Shown: in pieces, positions 41,245-53,834 of the stretch
Layout of the letters: each line of letters starts with the position of its first letter
How positions within the stretch are numbered: the stretch's first letter is position 1
Origin: Notospermus geniculatus
Taxonomy: Eukaryota > Nemertea > Pilidiophora > Heteronemertea > Lineidae
Direction of reading: 5' to 3'
Assembly: GCA_002633025.1 (NCBI GenBank)
Contig: NMRB01000616.1
Coordinates: 62,001 to 126,000 of the forward strand
DNA: 64,000 nucleotides
Notes under the pieces: generated by a model
Databases searched by the model: none
Seen by the model: only the letters and a program-made list of their open reading frames with translations
Told to the model about the DNA's origin: nothing
Made by a program: the position numbers and the translations under genes

Positions 41245-41335
41245 CTATACTACTAAATCTATAGAGTCCCAAGGAAATCATGGCCACTTTATATGTTGCC
41301 ACTTTGAAACTTTGCCTGACCTTTCACTACGATTC
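41245..41335 (-). repeat. Dispersed repeat related to 52201-52293
   Basis: Reverse complement of the segment at 52201-52293; both contain aggcaaagtttca.agtggcaac and tgatttccttgg. Host interspersed repeat. Confidence 0.65.
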
Positions 41336-42597
41336 TATACACAAAATGACCAATTCTCAGTCCAAACATTTTGCCGAGAAGGTGAATTTTTGTCAGGAAT
41401 TTGTGTCCATGTGAAACTCACGGAAATTAACGGAGCTTGCCGAACCTTTCAATCAGCGTCACAATGCCAAGAGATGACCCAGATTCATGGTAGGCCTGTG
41501 TTGACATCAATCCTACAGTGTAGACCTGTTTATCAGCTAGACTGGAAACCCGTCCTAACTCATTTACGTTATGAAATTAGCAAATGTTAGCAAATTCAAA
41601 AGCGACACCATCGGTAGGACCAGGTACTAGTCTATTTATCAGCCTGTGGTAGGTCACTGACACAGCATGATACTGCAACCTTGGAGGAATTATCTGAGAC
41701 TGTCTTCTTTCTGAAGAGGGTGGGCCTACAATAGCGCACTCCGCGCTCATAAGATCATCCCTGTAGCTTATCTGTCGTCCAAGTTCACAGTTATTGCGTG
41801 ATGGAAATAAGCGGCCTCTCTGTGATTGCGCGGGCCCGCCGAAAGTCGGCAAAATCACTCCTTATTCCCGTCCTTATTCCCGCTTTTTAGGAATGCACAT
41901 GGGGTAATGTTGAGCCAGGGAGTGCCCCCCCCCCCGGGCCCACGGGTAAATATACTAGTAGTATAGAAATTGCTGCCAAGTGAATAGGCTCTATGCAGCA
42001 GCAATTGGCATGTCATAACTTCGCGGTGCTTACAACGAGGCCTATTCAGAAACGGATCGTTGTCTGGACGTAGGACCCAGTGTGTTGGGAAGAGCACAGT
42101 GCTCTCACCGCACACTGTTTGTTCGAAAACACGTCCCCGAATTAAAAGTTAAAATTATCGACCAAAAATTCTAGCAAACTTTTTTATGGATGAGAATTAT
42201 GGCCATCACGAATCATGTTCTCCTTTTCATTATTGAGCGCGTAACATCTTCGGTGTTGCCGACGATTACTGACTAAGTCTCCATCGGCCATCTTGAAGTA
42301 GACCTACAAGATTTATAGGCCTACGCATTGGTAACGCAAGTTGTCTGATCATAGATAGATGTTGGTCATGCCTCAAAAAAATCACACCCTGCGCCATAAA
42401 CGTTCATCATATAGGAATCGAGTAGTAGCATTATTTACCGCTAAAGTGACATTGTTATGACTTATTGAAGTCAAAACAGTGGGAAAATGATAGTATATAA
42501 TGTAATATGTGTGTTTGTGTTTTGGTAACGTGCTGTATACGGCAAACGCACAGTAAAAACATCTCGCGAGACACTCATTACGTCTGCGTCGCTGTAG

Positions 42598-43328
42598 GGG
42601 ACACCCTAATTCAAGATCCAAGATCCAAGACCCAATAATTCAAGATCCAAGATCCACCCAAATGTTGTTTCAAAACAAAGCGAACTCCGAACTCTGATGG
42701 AGTAGGCCTAGTTGTGCCGATGGTAGATCTATCGACCCCAAAGGCCCTACTGTTTATTTTAACTGTCAAGAAGTGGCACACTTCTCCAGGGGAGTGTCAT
42801 AAATGTTAATTACTGCTGCCAAGAGAGTAGACAAGGTCGCAGGCCTGATCATATATGTATGAAACAACACAGTGCACAGAGGAGAGTTCATAGGAGGGGT
42901 GACATTAGATGACAGTTAATCTCAGTCCGGTCCTATTGTTCAGCGACGGATTAAAATGAGACAGTGACCATTCGGATATGACCTGACAATAGCGCGCTAT
43001 TTTCACAACTCCATCCACCAACTTATTGGATCAGACACTGTGCCTTTAATGCTACAGCCATATCGAGAATGGGGGCACTCGCAAGTGGTGGTATGGCATT
43101 GTTTGTAAATCATTTAAATTTCTTGTGTCGCAAAAAATGCACTAATCGGCAAATGAATGAGAATGAATGTTCACACTTGAAATAAATTCCTTATCTTAAC
43201 TTCTAGGGGCATATCTAGGAAGAGTTAATAGGCCTACTATACTATACCAAAATTGTGGGGCTTGGATCTTGAATTATTGGGTCTTGGATCTTGGATCTCG
43301 GATCTTGGATCTTGAATTAGGGTGTCCC
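42598..43328. mobile_element. 731-bp MITE with 9-bp target duplication
   Basis: The ends are inverted repeats starting GGGACACCCTAATTCAAGATCC. They continue with tandem GATCCAA-type heptamers for about 60 bp on each side. A 9-bp target-site duplication TCGCTGTAG flanks it exactly (42589-42597 and 43329-43337). The interior has no ORF. A 9-bp duplication is compatible with Mutator-like elements, among others. Confidence 0.9.
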
Positions 43329-43825
43329 TCGCTGTAGTCAGTGTCAATCAGCAGAGCGCCGCGAGGTTTTGACATGCTAATGGGAGCAGTCAGCCGTGCA
43401 TATTGCCAACAGATGGCAGCAAAGTCTTAGCGGACCAATGTACAGGAAAATCTACGTGATTGCTGCTCGATCGATAATGACTGGGCCCGCCAGATGCATT
43501 GAATTGGACCTTAGTAACGCCTAGTGGTCAACTCGCTGACAGCTCCTATTGCTGTTGCATACCAATAGGGCCCATTCGAATTCGGGGCAATTTCTGTACT
43601 GTACCGACCGTACTAAGCTCGGCCCACATGACAATCTACCACCTCCTCTAATTTCCTACTCAGGACGGTAGTGAGGAGCGGGTGCAGTATCATAAAAAAC
43701 GCGGAGATCACGCTAGATGTTCAAACCTTCCGGCTGATTGACCTTTGGAATCGCGCACCTTCAAAATAATGGGATAAAAACTTATTCCTCAAAGCGGCTG
43801 CACCTCATAGGAACAACCGAGAGAT

Positions 43826-44542
43826 ATGGCTTCAACATCAACTTCAGGTGTCCGTTGTCAATCCAACAGGAAACGAAAAGCGACTCACATATTATCTGAT
43901 CCGAAACGACCTACTTTGAGAAGCAAACTAGCTGTTGACGATAGTTTTGTTAGTCTTGGTTACCACTCATTGCAAAACCGGATATCCCATCGCAAAGAGC
44001 CATGTGAAAAACAATTATTTCCCCTCCACGTCAAAAATTTGGGAAGGGATCGAGTTTTTAGCATCAAGGAAGAGCGTGATGAAATCCAGTTTCACCTCCA
44101 TCATGTTATTTCATCGGACAGTGACGATTCTAGAAATACAGAAGGAGTCGCACTAAACAAACAACAGATGGCAAAACTATACACAATGTTGGGGGTAATC
44201 AAGAAAGCCCTCGAAATAACACCACCAACTGATAACCAGGAAATGTTTGCGTTTCATCTAGGAGGGGATTATTACATCACTCTTACAACATTGAAGGGGA
44301 CAATCTTCATAGATATCAGAAGATACAAGTGGCGAAAGGACAAGAAGGAACGCATATCTACGCGGGACGGAATAAATATGACGATGCAGGAATGGCATGA
44401 GCTTGAAGATCAATTCAGTGTTGTCAACAAACTCATTCCTGATCTAGAAACCCCGTGTTATTTGCAAGAAGACCATCAAAATCAAATGGGTTTTTTGTCA
44501 TGCGCCAAATGTAATCCAGATTCCTACACGGACTATATATAG
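43826..44542 (+). CDS. PC4-domain (transcriptional coactivator p15-like) protein
   Basis: 238 aa. The N-terminal 130 residues are basic then acidic/Ser-rich (SSDSDDS) and probably disordered. The C-terminal region, about 140-205, follows the PC4 single-stranded-DNA-binding fold: GGDYYITLTTLKGTIFIDIR, then KERISTRDGINMTMQEWHEL, matching the family's core strands and the conserved Trp before the helix. Cellular PC4 stimulates RNA polymerase II transcription and binds ssDNA at the replication fork. A TATA-like gataaaa precedes the ATG by about 55 bp. Intronless; it may be a captured host gene in the viral genome or a host or transposon gene between viral islands. Short CxxC-like ends (SCAKC) are present at the C-terminus. 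Confidence 0.75.
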   Translation: MASTSTSGVRCQSNRKRKATHILSDPKRPTLRSKLAVDDSFVSLGYHSLQNRISHRKEPCEKQLFPLHVKNLGRDRVFSIKEERDEIQFHLHHVISSDSDDSRNTEGVALNKQQMAKLYTMLGVIKKALEITPPTDNQEMFAFHLGGDYYITLTTLKGTIFIDIRRYKWRKDKKERISTRDGINMTMQEWHELEDQFSVVNKLIPDLETPCYLQEDHQNQMGFLSCAKCNPDSYTDYI

Positions 44543-45145
44543 CCCTACTGACGCATTTTTCACACGCAAATGGTTGTGTCATGAACTCAAACATATGCAA
44601 TAATATCATAGGCCTAGGCCTAAACACAGTCGGGTATGGGTTTTCAATTTCAGTTATTCAGCGCTGCTTATGCAATGGGCATGGCACTGTGTAGACTCGT
44701 TCCACGGTTTTTTGTCTGCTACCAAGGTTTCACTGTTTCCAAGGTTTATCACTTACCGACCCCCACCTCTGCGAAATACACATCAATTCCCCACCTATAC
44801 CTCAGGGAAGATAATGTTCCTAACCCTACATACCATTTCCCAGCACTAGGCCCTAACCCCAACACTGATCATCAACCCTTGGAATTGGCCCTTGCCTCTA
44901 TCCTAAATCTAGTCACCACTAACCATCCTACCTCTGTAACCGGGGGTGGGGGGTGGGGGTGGGGGTGGGGGTTAGACACCCGTCATGTGTGTATTATGCA
45001 CGGGGAAAGAGTGGTCATCAGAGTTAGGACATTTAAATGAGTAGGATATTCCAGAGGGTAGGTATGTGAGGGTAAGTTTGGAAATGACTGTTTAATTTTG
45101 CTTAAATTGCCACGAAAGAAGAAATGACATCACTTAACATAAAAC
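44543..45145. other. Spacer with G-rich microsatellite
   Basis: No gene seen. The plus strand carries GGGGGTGGGG repeats at about 44941-44972, able to form a G-quadruplex; AGGCCT motifs occur near 44610. Confidence 0.6.
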
Positions 45146-48100
45146 ATGCCGGATATAAACTATATGGTAAGAGAAAAAGAAAACTTGCAGAAATGCACAT
45201 CTTCATGTAGTGGAGGATACGTATACTGTGTGCCATCAGAACATTTCGAAAACTTTTATAATGTCTCTAATTTACTTGTACAAAAAGCGCAGGGATATGA
45301 CATTACATTGTTATCATGTCTACGAAATTTTACTTTAGATAATGCCGTTCCCTTGAATGGCATAATGTCAGCAAATAACGCTGAGTATGACGACGAATTT
45401 TCAGATGATGAAATAAAAATTTCTCAGCTCCTGCCGTATTGCTACGTCTTTTGGGGAAGTGATGCATTCGAACCATCCTATACCTGCAAAGATTTAATAG
45501 GGTGCATCGAGAAGGTGGCAAATTGTAATGCAGGACATAAGTCTGAATTTTACGATTTCTCCTACCCAGGTATTAATTTTCAATCCCCAGAGGAAGATAA
45601 AAAATTAAGTCGAAAGTTATTGTCTCTATTTTGCATTGAAGAAGAAACCCAAAATAAATACGTATTATATTTTGCTGGGAGAGAAATCGCTTTGAAGTGG
45701 TTATTAAATGAAGAATTGTACATTGATTCGTCATCGATTGTGAATGTTGAATTATTTGACACTTCTGTTAAAAGAATATCTTTGATGCCACAAATCAGCC
45801 GGGAAGATACGCACCCGATACATTTTTCTCACGGGAGCCTGAAGAAAGCGGTTTTCCAGTCGACTTTAGGCATTGCAAGGATGTATAACACGTTTCCAAT
45901 GCCGAGGTTGATTGACATTATTAAAAATCAGCACAATTGCGATTGGAAACGCAAAATTACATATGATGAAAACCCGAAGGAGATCTGTAAGGAACTCGCA
46001 TTAAAATCTCGCTATTCATATTACAACAGGGCTTTAGAATTAGAACATCCCATGTTTGACGTGCGTAATTGGCCTTTATTGTCAAGAAATTTTGAAGATG
46101 AACAAAATAGAAATGAAATATTCGACCAAGTTGAAAAACAGTTGGCTGGACTAGCTGTTCATTTCTTAATCCACCCATCTAGTGTCTTATTCATCAATGC
46201 CGTTGAATATAAAAATGAAAGTGACAAAGCAGAAAGACTGTGCAATTTCATCGATTACAATCGATACCACAACCAACCGTATATTGATCAGCTTTTTATG
46301 ATCGGAGGTTATTGTCCCCCTATCATAGCATATCTACTTAGGATTCTCAAAATATCATCGAACATTAATTTGACATTGTCGGATTACATATCAGGTCAAG
46401 ATAGCAGCGGCATTAATATAAACATACGTCGTTCCTTCCATCCCCGTTTTGACAGGTGTAATTGCACAGATATTGAATGGGACTACAATTGCCCAATTAT
46501 CCTAACAAATATGATAAAAGGAAATATGAAGGGAAGTTCTTTTGGATCTTATGAAGAACGAAGTCGCTATGGGAATACAGTTTTAATCCCTGGTTATATA
46601 TCTCCTGCTTCATTCATGAATATTCTTGGGAATTTTGGTCCAAATTATACAGAGCAAAGTGCACAAACTGCAGATCACTCAGAAATCAAACCTGGTGGCA
46701 TGACATTCAAAGCGTGCTTGGATAAGATATTTCATGAATGTAAGGATAAATTCGATCAACGATTTTCTCTTAATGAAAATCGGCTTTTCACTGAGAATAT
46801 GTTTTGCTCATGGCCTACCTCTTTGCTGAAACCGCCTAAACGAGGAAATTCGTTCTTCGAAATACAACACGACAAAGATAAGGATGACAGGTTCGATAGA
46901 TTGTTTGAAGACCTCTTTTTCATTTTTAAAACATGCGTAAATCAAATGAAATACTTCTCGGGAAAGATATCGGTCCCTTCAGCCGACAAACGATATCAAA
47001 CCCCACTCTACAATCTTNAATCTACATTTACGGAGGTTCTTCATGGTGAATTCCCGAATGTTCGAAATGTCCCAACTCATGCGAGACACCAAATCAATTT
47101 TGGACAACAACCTTGATGTCAAAAGGTCATTTTTAAGTCTTAAAAAATTGCGCCTGGATGAACATATTTATCAGGGGGGTGTTAGAAAGATAAATCCCAT
47201 CATTTTTAAATCACGTGCCACTTTTCCATGCAACGAGAATTCTTATATGTGTCAAAAAGATACAGAGCACTTAGCAACAATTGCCGAGACAATAGCTACG
47301 GCCGTGGACAATGATAACATAGAGGAAACAGTAGCTTTTTTAGAAGAAATGGAGAAGTCCCTTTATAAGGATGACGAAAGTATTCCCGTCATTTTCATGA
47401 GAAGGGGTAGCGATGTTTTAACACGTGCATTGCGCCGTTGTTTTAGGCAGCAAAACACCTGGGATGAATTCCTATGGAACCTGGAATTTAAAACCAAAGG
47501 TAAGATGGCATTTTCAATAATGAGAATTTTCAGAAATTTAATAACACGAGCAAATATACAGAAGTTGGGCCCAGCAAATGGCATAAATTCCTTTATCGAA
47601 CAGTTAGCTGTAGGTTTTTTACACTCTAAATTGAAGTTTCTACAAACACAAGTACTAAAGCCACTATGCGCATACACCGTAGTTGCTGATTCATCAATAC
47701 AAGGCCAACCTAAAAGACCTTCATTACGACCTATTTTCAATTCGAATATACTCACGAAGACCTTCCCATTCGCTTGCATTAAGTCTGAATTTCTTGCCTA
47801 TGCCACAAAGGGCAAGAAGAATCTTCAACAGCTCAATACAACTGATGTTTTTTTCCGTCAACAGATGACAAGTATGCCAACCGAGTTATTCAATAATTAT
47901 GTCTCTAGATTTGAAGGCATTGCGAAAAATTGTCTAAATATAATAACAGTCCCAACTTTGGGAAACATGTTTACAAATGACTCTAATATCACAACCACAA
48001 ACCAAGATGACATTCTCACACGATTTCATAATATTTTAAAAAAGAACTTGCCGTCTGGCGACATATACGATGTTACAGATATTTTAAATGATAGTCAATT

Positions 48101-48479
48101 ATTTGTGAAACTATGCTCTATGTTCACAAAATACCTGAAACATGATCCTTTCTTGAAAACTACAGATTTGACGATGGCACAGGTATTTACTTACACATAC
48201 AATACGGTTACTTTGTTTTTTGACAAGGAGGATGACACCCTCTTAGCTCAATATAACACACCTGATGTGATCGACATGGAAAATCCTGATATTTTTACGC
48301 ATTTTGTCAAGCGCATTTCCGAGCAACTCATAGGTAGCGATGAAGGCAAAGGAAGTTCTTTGAAACGATCATCAGATCACTGTGTTGAGGGTATTGTAAG
48401 ACAAGTGACAAATGACCAAAATGCATCAAAAAGGATTAGATTTGGTGCTATAATTGGCAATGGGGATCTGATGGAATAG
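45146..48479 (+). CDS. ~1110-aa protein interrupted by an ambiguous base (ssDNA-binding protein candidate)
   Basis: Two overlapping frames (45146-47116 and 47043-48479) meet at an N at 47018. The frame change and the N coincide, so a single-base assembly error in one gene is the simplest reading; a real frameshift is the alternative. The total size is about 1110 aa. The first part has a cysteine cluster, RCNCTDIEWDYNC (about residue 433-445). The end has a basic KRSSDH...ASKRIRFG stretch like a nuclear signal. A protein of this length, with a central Cys cluster at about 40% and a C-terminal nuclear signal, would fit the herpesvirus major ssDNA-binding protein (ICP8 type), but this is only a candidate. 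The stop lies 9 bp from the convergent triplex gene. Confidence 0.65.
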
Positions 48480-48488
48480 TTTGGACAT

Positions 48489-49361
48489 TCAATGCGATAG
48501 GTACATTATAAACCTCTCTCCTGGTGCAATTTCGTCTGGATTTGAATGTGAATATGCGCTTATGTCTTTTTGAATAATTCTGCCAACAATTACAGGCGAT
48601 AATGAGAATTTTATATCTAAGAGTTCATGGAAAAAGTTTAAATAGTTGAAATAGTCCTCATCTTTGTCGTCACTATCAATTGTAGAGCTGTATTTTATCC
48701 TGTTCAAATAAGTCTTGTGCACATCATCGGTTATCAAGGATTCGATATCTTCTTTGTTAAACTTGGCAACGTATGTGATTAAATTTTGAAACATGGAAAT
48801 GAATTGGTCCATTTCAAATTGGTCTAAATCAACGCCTGGTAGATTGTAATACTCTTTAATAAATACAGAATCTGGTAGCGCCGCCTTATTCATTTTGCGC
48901 ATAATACCTGTTAAGAAGATAGCCTTTAACACTTGGAGGTAGCGAGGTACTGTTACGGTTTGTGGAAATGTGAATACCTTCTCATTCCCATCAAACTTCA
49001 CCGTTCGTCGACAGAAGTCTTTAATCGGATCAACATAATGTTCATAAGATTCCTTGGTTTTCTGTTCCGTATCAATTGGTGGAAGTAAAGTTACGCAGTC
49101 GTTCAACATTAAAGGTCGGTCTCCTGTATTCAAAACCGTGACTTTCTGCCCAGGTGGAGCTCTACAAATGAAGGGTTGTTGATTTAAATTGATACTTAAA
49201 ATTGGCAGATAATGCTCCATGTTAATATGTCTAACTTTATCTGAGAATGTTAAAGGCACGCCTTCAACCACATCTGGAATACCCATGACCTGATGACTGC
49301 TAAAACAACCCATTGTTAAATCGGTTAATTTAGTGTCATATCTAGAATTGAAAGGAAACAT
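48489..49361 (-). CDS. Capsid triplex subunit 2 (VP23-like)
   Basis: 290 aa; herpesvirus triplex-2 proteins are about 300 aa. They form, with triplex-1, the heterotrimers that lock hexons and pentons together. The diagnostic-looking segment is NTGDRPLMLNDCVTLLPP at residues 78-95, with the family's spacing of Asn-Thr, Leu, Asp and Leu-Leu-Pro-Pro. The C-terminus ends with PGERFIMYLSH (280-290), again matching the family's closing PG-D/E-R plus hydrophobic strand. Residues about 130-160 (TVPRYLQVLKAIFL) fit the middle helix. Convergent with the large gene upstream. Identification is from motif recall by eye and is fairly strong. Confidence 0.7.
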   Translation of the reverse strand: MFPFNSRYDTKLTDLTMGCFSSHQVMGIPDVVEGVPLTFSDKVRHINMEHYLPILSINLNQQPFICRAPPGQKVTVLNTGDRPLMLNDCVTLLPPIDTEQKTKESYEHYVDPIKDFCRRTVKFDGNEKVFTFPQTVTVPRYLQVLKAIFLTGIMRKMNKAALPDSVFIKEYYNLPGVDLDQFEMDQFISMFQNLITYVAKFNKEDIESLITDDVHKTYLNRIKYSSTIDSDDKDEDYFNYLNFFHELLDIKFSLSPVIVGRIIQKDISAYSHSNPDEIAPGERFIMYLSH

Positions 49362-50548
49362 TTTAAGAGGTCCTTGAAATATAGTAAGCGGTTGGTCTTA
49401 CATTCTTTAAATATTATAGGAAAGTACCAATCGGCGGTCAGGTACGTACGTCACTGCTGACATCACCGTGTAATAACATCATAGTTACGGCAACAGTACA
49501 GTCGGACGAAATCCACATCACATCGTGGAGATTGCATTATTTGAGTGTTTTTATTCATTGGCGGGGTGTGAATGGGTGGAAACTGTTTGGGCCAGTTGCC
49601 CGTTGATAGTAGGACTTGTCGATGATAACAGAAGCCATTTCGTCTTTTTTTGCCATCTCATAATGTAACTTTGAGATGGCCCCTAAAGCAGGCTACCTGA
49701 TCGAAGGACAATCTGTGCATACGTTATGCCAAGATTTGACCAGGTCGCAGTTAGCGAAAACTAGACTAATTACAAGCCTGATGGCGACTGGGTTCACGAG
49801 GTAACCTCAGGGGTGGCACTTGGCATCGTCATTCCCCAGGCTTCAACTACCGTGTATTTTTTCTCAAAATGTCCCTGAAACATCGAGGTCACTGTTTCGA
49901 GTGTCACAGCGGCCACCTGTGTTGAACTGTGCCATTCGTCCTGCACCACCATTGTTATTATCATTTTGTCTAAGTTGTTGCATCGAATGGGGGGTGTGGC
50001 TGATGGTATGCCCACAAAATGATGGCCAACCGAACTCGATTAAGTCTACATGATAACTGAGTTTATTGCAAAGCAGTAACCTTGAAAATTAAGCACGTCA
50101 TCAACACAGAACATGTGATCTCGTATTTGATACTCTGACCCAGAGGCCCTGGGAGACCACCAACAGTAACCGGTGCACAGTAACGTGAGAATCTTCGACA
50201 CATTTTATTATAGTGAATACAGGGGTTCTAGCGTCCAATGGAATTATCTAGTAATTCACATTTTTGGAAAAAATGAGGGAAGGCCAAATTCGTATTCGGT
50301 AGGTATTTTTTCATCATAATAGACAGTTTTTGTTTACAAAATGTCCGCCAAAGCCTCAGATTGAGCGAGGCAAATCATAGTAAGTGCACCACTCGGTCAT
50401 TGCTTCCCAAAGTAAAACCTAGTAAGAACACACTTGCCTGCTTTGTGTAGTGATGTGAACCTGTGACTTGCTATGTTTTTCCTCTGTACCTCAGGTGAGT
50501 CACTGAAGAGTGTTAGAGTGTTCAGGAAGTTCGAAATGGTTTCAATTT

Positions 50549-50680
50549 TCAAATTGCCAGTTCTGAACAATTAAAAATGAGGTGGTCGATTGCCTCCGCA
50601 GCTGCTCCACACAGAAGGCAGGTAGCATCCTCCACCAGATTGAATTGTCCTGAATACGCTAGTGTCCTATTAATTAGGCA
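50549..50680 (-). mobile_element. LINE ORF2 C-terminal remnant
   Basis: The minus strand translates to a short frame ending at 50549. It includes CLLCGAAAEAIDHLIFNC, the C-x2-C...H...C knuckle found at the C-terminus of non-LTR retrotransposon polymerases. Upstream coding is lost. Confidence 0.6.
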
Positions 50681-52200
50681 CCAAGTCGTATGTTAATAAA
50701 TCTTGTGAGATACGACGCAATTGGGCGTTGTGCATGGCCGTCACGGCAATCGGGCTGAACGTTCCGTATTTATCGACAACACGATGGCGTCTCCTTCCTA
50801 GTGCACCGCTCGTTGATTTCTTTCTTAACATGTAAGTGAGCATAACGAAATAGTGCAAACACACTGACTTCACGCACTCCATGCTTCAAATGAATGTTAA
50901 CCGTTTTTGTCGAAGCTATAAATACAAAAAAACCTGACTCAGTGTAGTATAGTACTGAACTGTTGTAAATAGAAATCACCCGCGGTATTCTACCTTCCAC
51001 ATCCATTGGATGGTGGTGACCACCGAATGGCATGTGACCACTAAACGATGGGCCTAAGGGCTTGAGGGGCGTTGGACGTAGTTGTTTCTCACACTTACAG
51101 TAGGCCTTGGCGTTGAAAAATACATCTCCGGGGTTTGAGAGATATATTCGATAAGAGGACAGTTATCGAATATATAGTTAGGCCTGATTGTGAGAACAAA
51201 ATCTTCAACACAAGAATGCAGAAATCGTTGTGTTATTGAACGCATTTCAACGCTCTGAATCAGTGTTCTCCACATGGCTTTTTGTAAGGGTGGTCCACCC
51301 TACTTTGGGATGTTACCACCTTACCTTAGAAGTTACCACCGTATCCTGCAGTCTAATTATGTAATGGGTTTCTATTATATCCCCCTACCTTAAATTGGTG
51401 ACTATCCTCTTAATAAATCGTGTGGAGAACACTACCGAACATGTATACGGTGCATATTGTTGTCCAAATTACACATTATAACGTATGGATGATATTCAAG
51501 CCACGCCCCACTCTGCATAAATTTGCACCGCATGATTTGAATCCATGAATAAAGTGCTAACCATGTATGATTGACGTCTGACCTGCCCCTTTGTGTTATG
51601 TTTACATCATGATTCGTAAGCAATGCCTGGAAAACCGATGCCGAACGAATAGGCACCTACCGCACTCATCGAACGTGCGTTTTGGATAACTAGGCCCATC
51701 GATTAACTTTTATCTTGAAATGTTGCCCGACAGGTGACAAAACCTTGCGTTTCAATGAAATCAATGAAATCTTTGATGAGACTAGTATATTTACCTGTGA
51801 CATGGCTTGACGAATAAGGGTGGTAGAAAAAAATTGGTCGATTATCAATGAAAGTAGGTACCAGTAAGTGGAAAAATTTCCCAGGAAGAAGAATCCACCC
51901 GTAGAAAAGCCACTTTGGGGGTGAAGTATAGGGAAATATCGCCTTTTTGGTGAAGTATTTTTATAGAGAAGTCATTCCTCAAGGCACCTGTGCTCCTGGT
52001 GATTTGTGTGATGTTGACTGGGCGAAAGATTAACTGACATTATCTCCACCGAGTGCGCTCGGCCTACCTTCTAGAGAAAGCAGACAGTTTCAGTGTCATG
52101 GTTTGCCAGTGACCTATACCACAGGTTGATAAACAGATAGGCCTATACTATAATCTATGATCTATAATCTATAATCTATACTATGATCATTTTGTGAATA

Positions 52201-52293
52201 GAATTGGAGTGAAAGGTTAGGCAAAGTTTCACAGTGGCAACGTCTATGGTGGCCGTGATTTCCTTGGAATTCTATTTATTTACTAGTATAGAT
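52201..52293 (+). repeat. Dispersed repeat related to 41245-41335
   Basis: Inverted relative to the other copy; shared aggcaaagtttcacagtggc. Preceded by a short (TCTATAA)n-like tract. Confidence 0.65.
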
Positions 52294-53279
52294 AATGAGG
52301 ATGATGATGAGAAATCCGACTTTGTTGACATTGCTGAGCATGGTATCGTAATGGACCAAGTGAATGACATCACAATGAGAACAGAGTGACTGTATCTGTC
52401 ATTGCATTTTCTAAAGATTATTTTCATCACTCAGCATTAGTCAATATTGTGCTTGACTGAATTGAATCAAAGTGGTGACAAAAACTGAATCCTACATCGT
52501 GAGGCCCTGAAAAACCTTCGATCTGGTTATCCAAACAAGGAATATTAGTTCTACATCAACCTCTCAATCACTTGACATCTGTCTTTATTTTCTCCATCAT
52601 ACCTATCTTCAGAGAAGGACCTTTGCACAAACCCCTGACAACCCTGCTGTCATTTTTTGACAGATGGTCAAATTATCGGAGTGTGTCACTGGTCGCGTGA
52701 TTATGTCATTAATTATTAAGGTATGACATTCGGAGGCTGTAGATGTGTAGCCATCTTCGACTACCTGAGGGTAAATTTACATTCGGATGTTACATGCGCT
52801 TGTACCGTCAGTGACACAGCTGTGCCGAATCTTTGCCATGAGGTATGACCCCCGTGGTTGTTTATTTCTCGAGTTAGACCTGACGGTAACCTTTATTGTC
52901 AGAGAAACCCTCCCCACACTTATTGACGCGCAAATGGAACCTTTGTTTAAATTGGGGATCGCCTGTTGCACTGTCCACCTGTCCATCTATTTTCGTTCAG
53001 ATGGTGAAGTCATAAATTAAAGTTACCTCTAATATGCACAATCGGTAATCAGGTTGATGTAATCCTAACTGTCCCGGACCGCCTCATTATCCACAGAAAT
53101 ATGTCAAGAAACATTGGTATGATAATACCTGCATTCGGTAGTCAATGGGGGTGAAACGTGATCACAAAAGGTCCGTATGTTTAGCATAAAAGTTAAAATC
53201 AAATGACCTAAATAAAATGGACAATTTTCCTGCTGTTTACCGCCAAGTGCCCGGTGTAGTAGAATGTCATGTACCCCGA

Positions 53280-53487
53280 TATGAGATGTTCCCCATCAAA
53301 AGATTCTGACGGAATAAGCGGCAGCTACACCCTGTTGTTGCTTCTGTGCTTTTTTGTTTCTTTTCAATGTCTTCTTCCGCTGTTAATTTGTATTATTAAC
53401 CTGTAAAGGGGCCAATAATGAATCGGCTTCGGCCCCTCGTAGCTCTATTGTAAATACTTTATGTAATAAATACAATACAATACAATA
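53280..53487 (+). mobile_element. LINE 3' end with microsatellite tail
   Basis: Text cggcccctcgtagctctattg followed by gtaaatactttatgtaataa and an (ATACA)n tail is the typical 3' end of a non-LTR retrotransposon. 5' truncated. Confidence 0.65.
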
Positions 53488-53834
53488 GGCCGGACACTAA
53501 CAGACAGGAAATTCTGTCACGAGATGTCCCCTGAACAAAAGAAGCAGACATCTGGTAACGGGTTCATCAGGAATGTGCTAGGTGTCAGCAGAGCTAACAA
53601 ATCCCTTCAAACTTTTAGTGGAAAGGAGCCCCCAATCTATAATTGCACATCCAGGCATGTCACTCGGGGTGTGTGGGTTGGCACGCTGTAGCTCAAATAA
53701 GTCACAAATGGGGTCATAAATATACACAAGGTATTGTCCCGACCTACTGTCAACCTGCGGTGAAGATTGGAATGACAGTTGGAGATAATATTTAACTATC
53801 GCGTAACTATATCATGTGATTTCGAATAACGAAA

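Larger units (their letters stand above)
41152..43689. repeat. Inverted segments bracketing 2.5 kb
   Basis: 41152-41240 is the reverse complement of 43602-43689 at about 85% (shared gccgagcttagtacggtcgg and ctgcacccgctcc). It could be the terminal repeats of an old composite element into which the 731-bp MITE later inserted. Confidence 0.7.
41100..43825. other. Host-like repeat-rich spacer
   Basis: No coding region seen. It carries an outer pair of inverted segments (41152-41240, 43602-43689), repeats related to 34785 and 52201, and a complete small transposon at 42598-43328. Confidence 0.65.
49362..53834. other. 4.5-kb host-like non-coding DNA
   Basis: No viral gene seen. Contents: a LINE protein remnant (50549-50680), a TCTATAA-rich microsatellite (about 52148-52183), a dispersed repeat (52201-52293) and a LINE 3' tail (53280-53487). 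The rest is unrecognised. Confidence 0.65.

Noticed and set aside
44636-45040. 134-aa ORF ending in GGGGWGWGWG
   Set aside because: The C-terminus is translated microsatellite; no conserved feature, host-like composition.
47363-47779. 138-aa minus-strand ORF with cysteines
   Set aside because: It lies fully antisense to the 1110-aa gene, whose frame is long and open.
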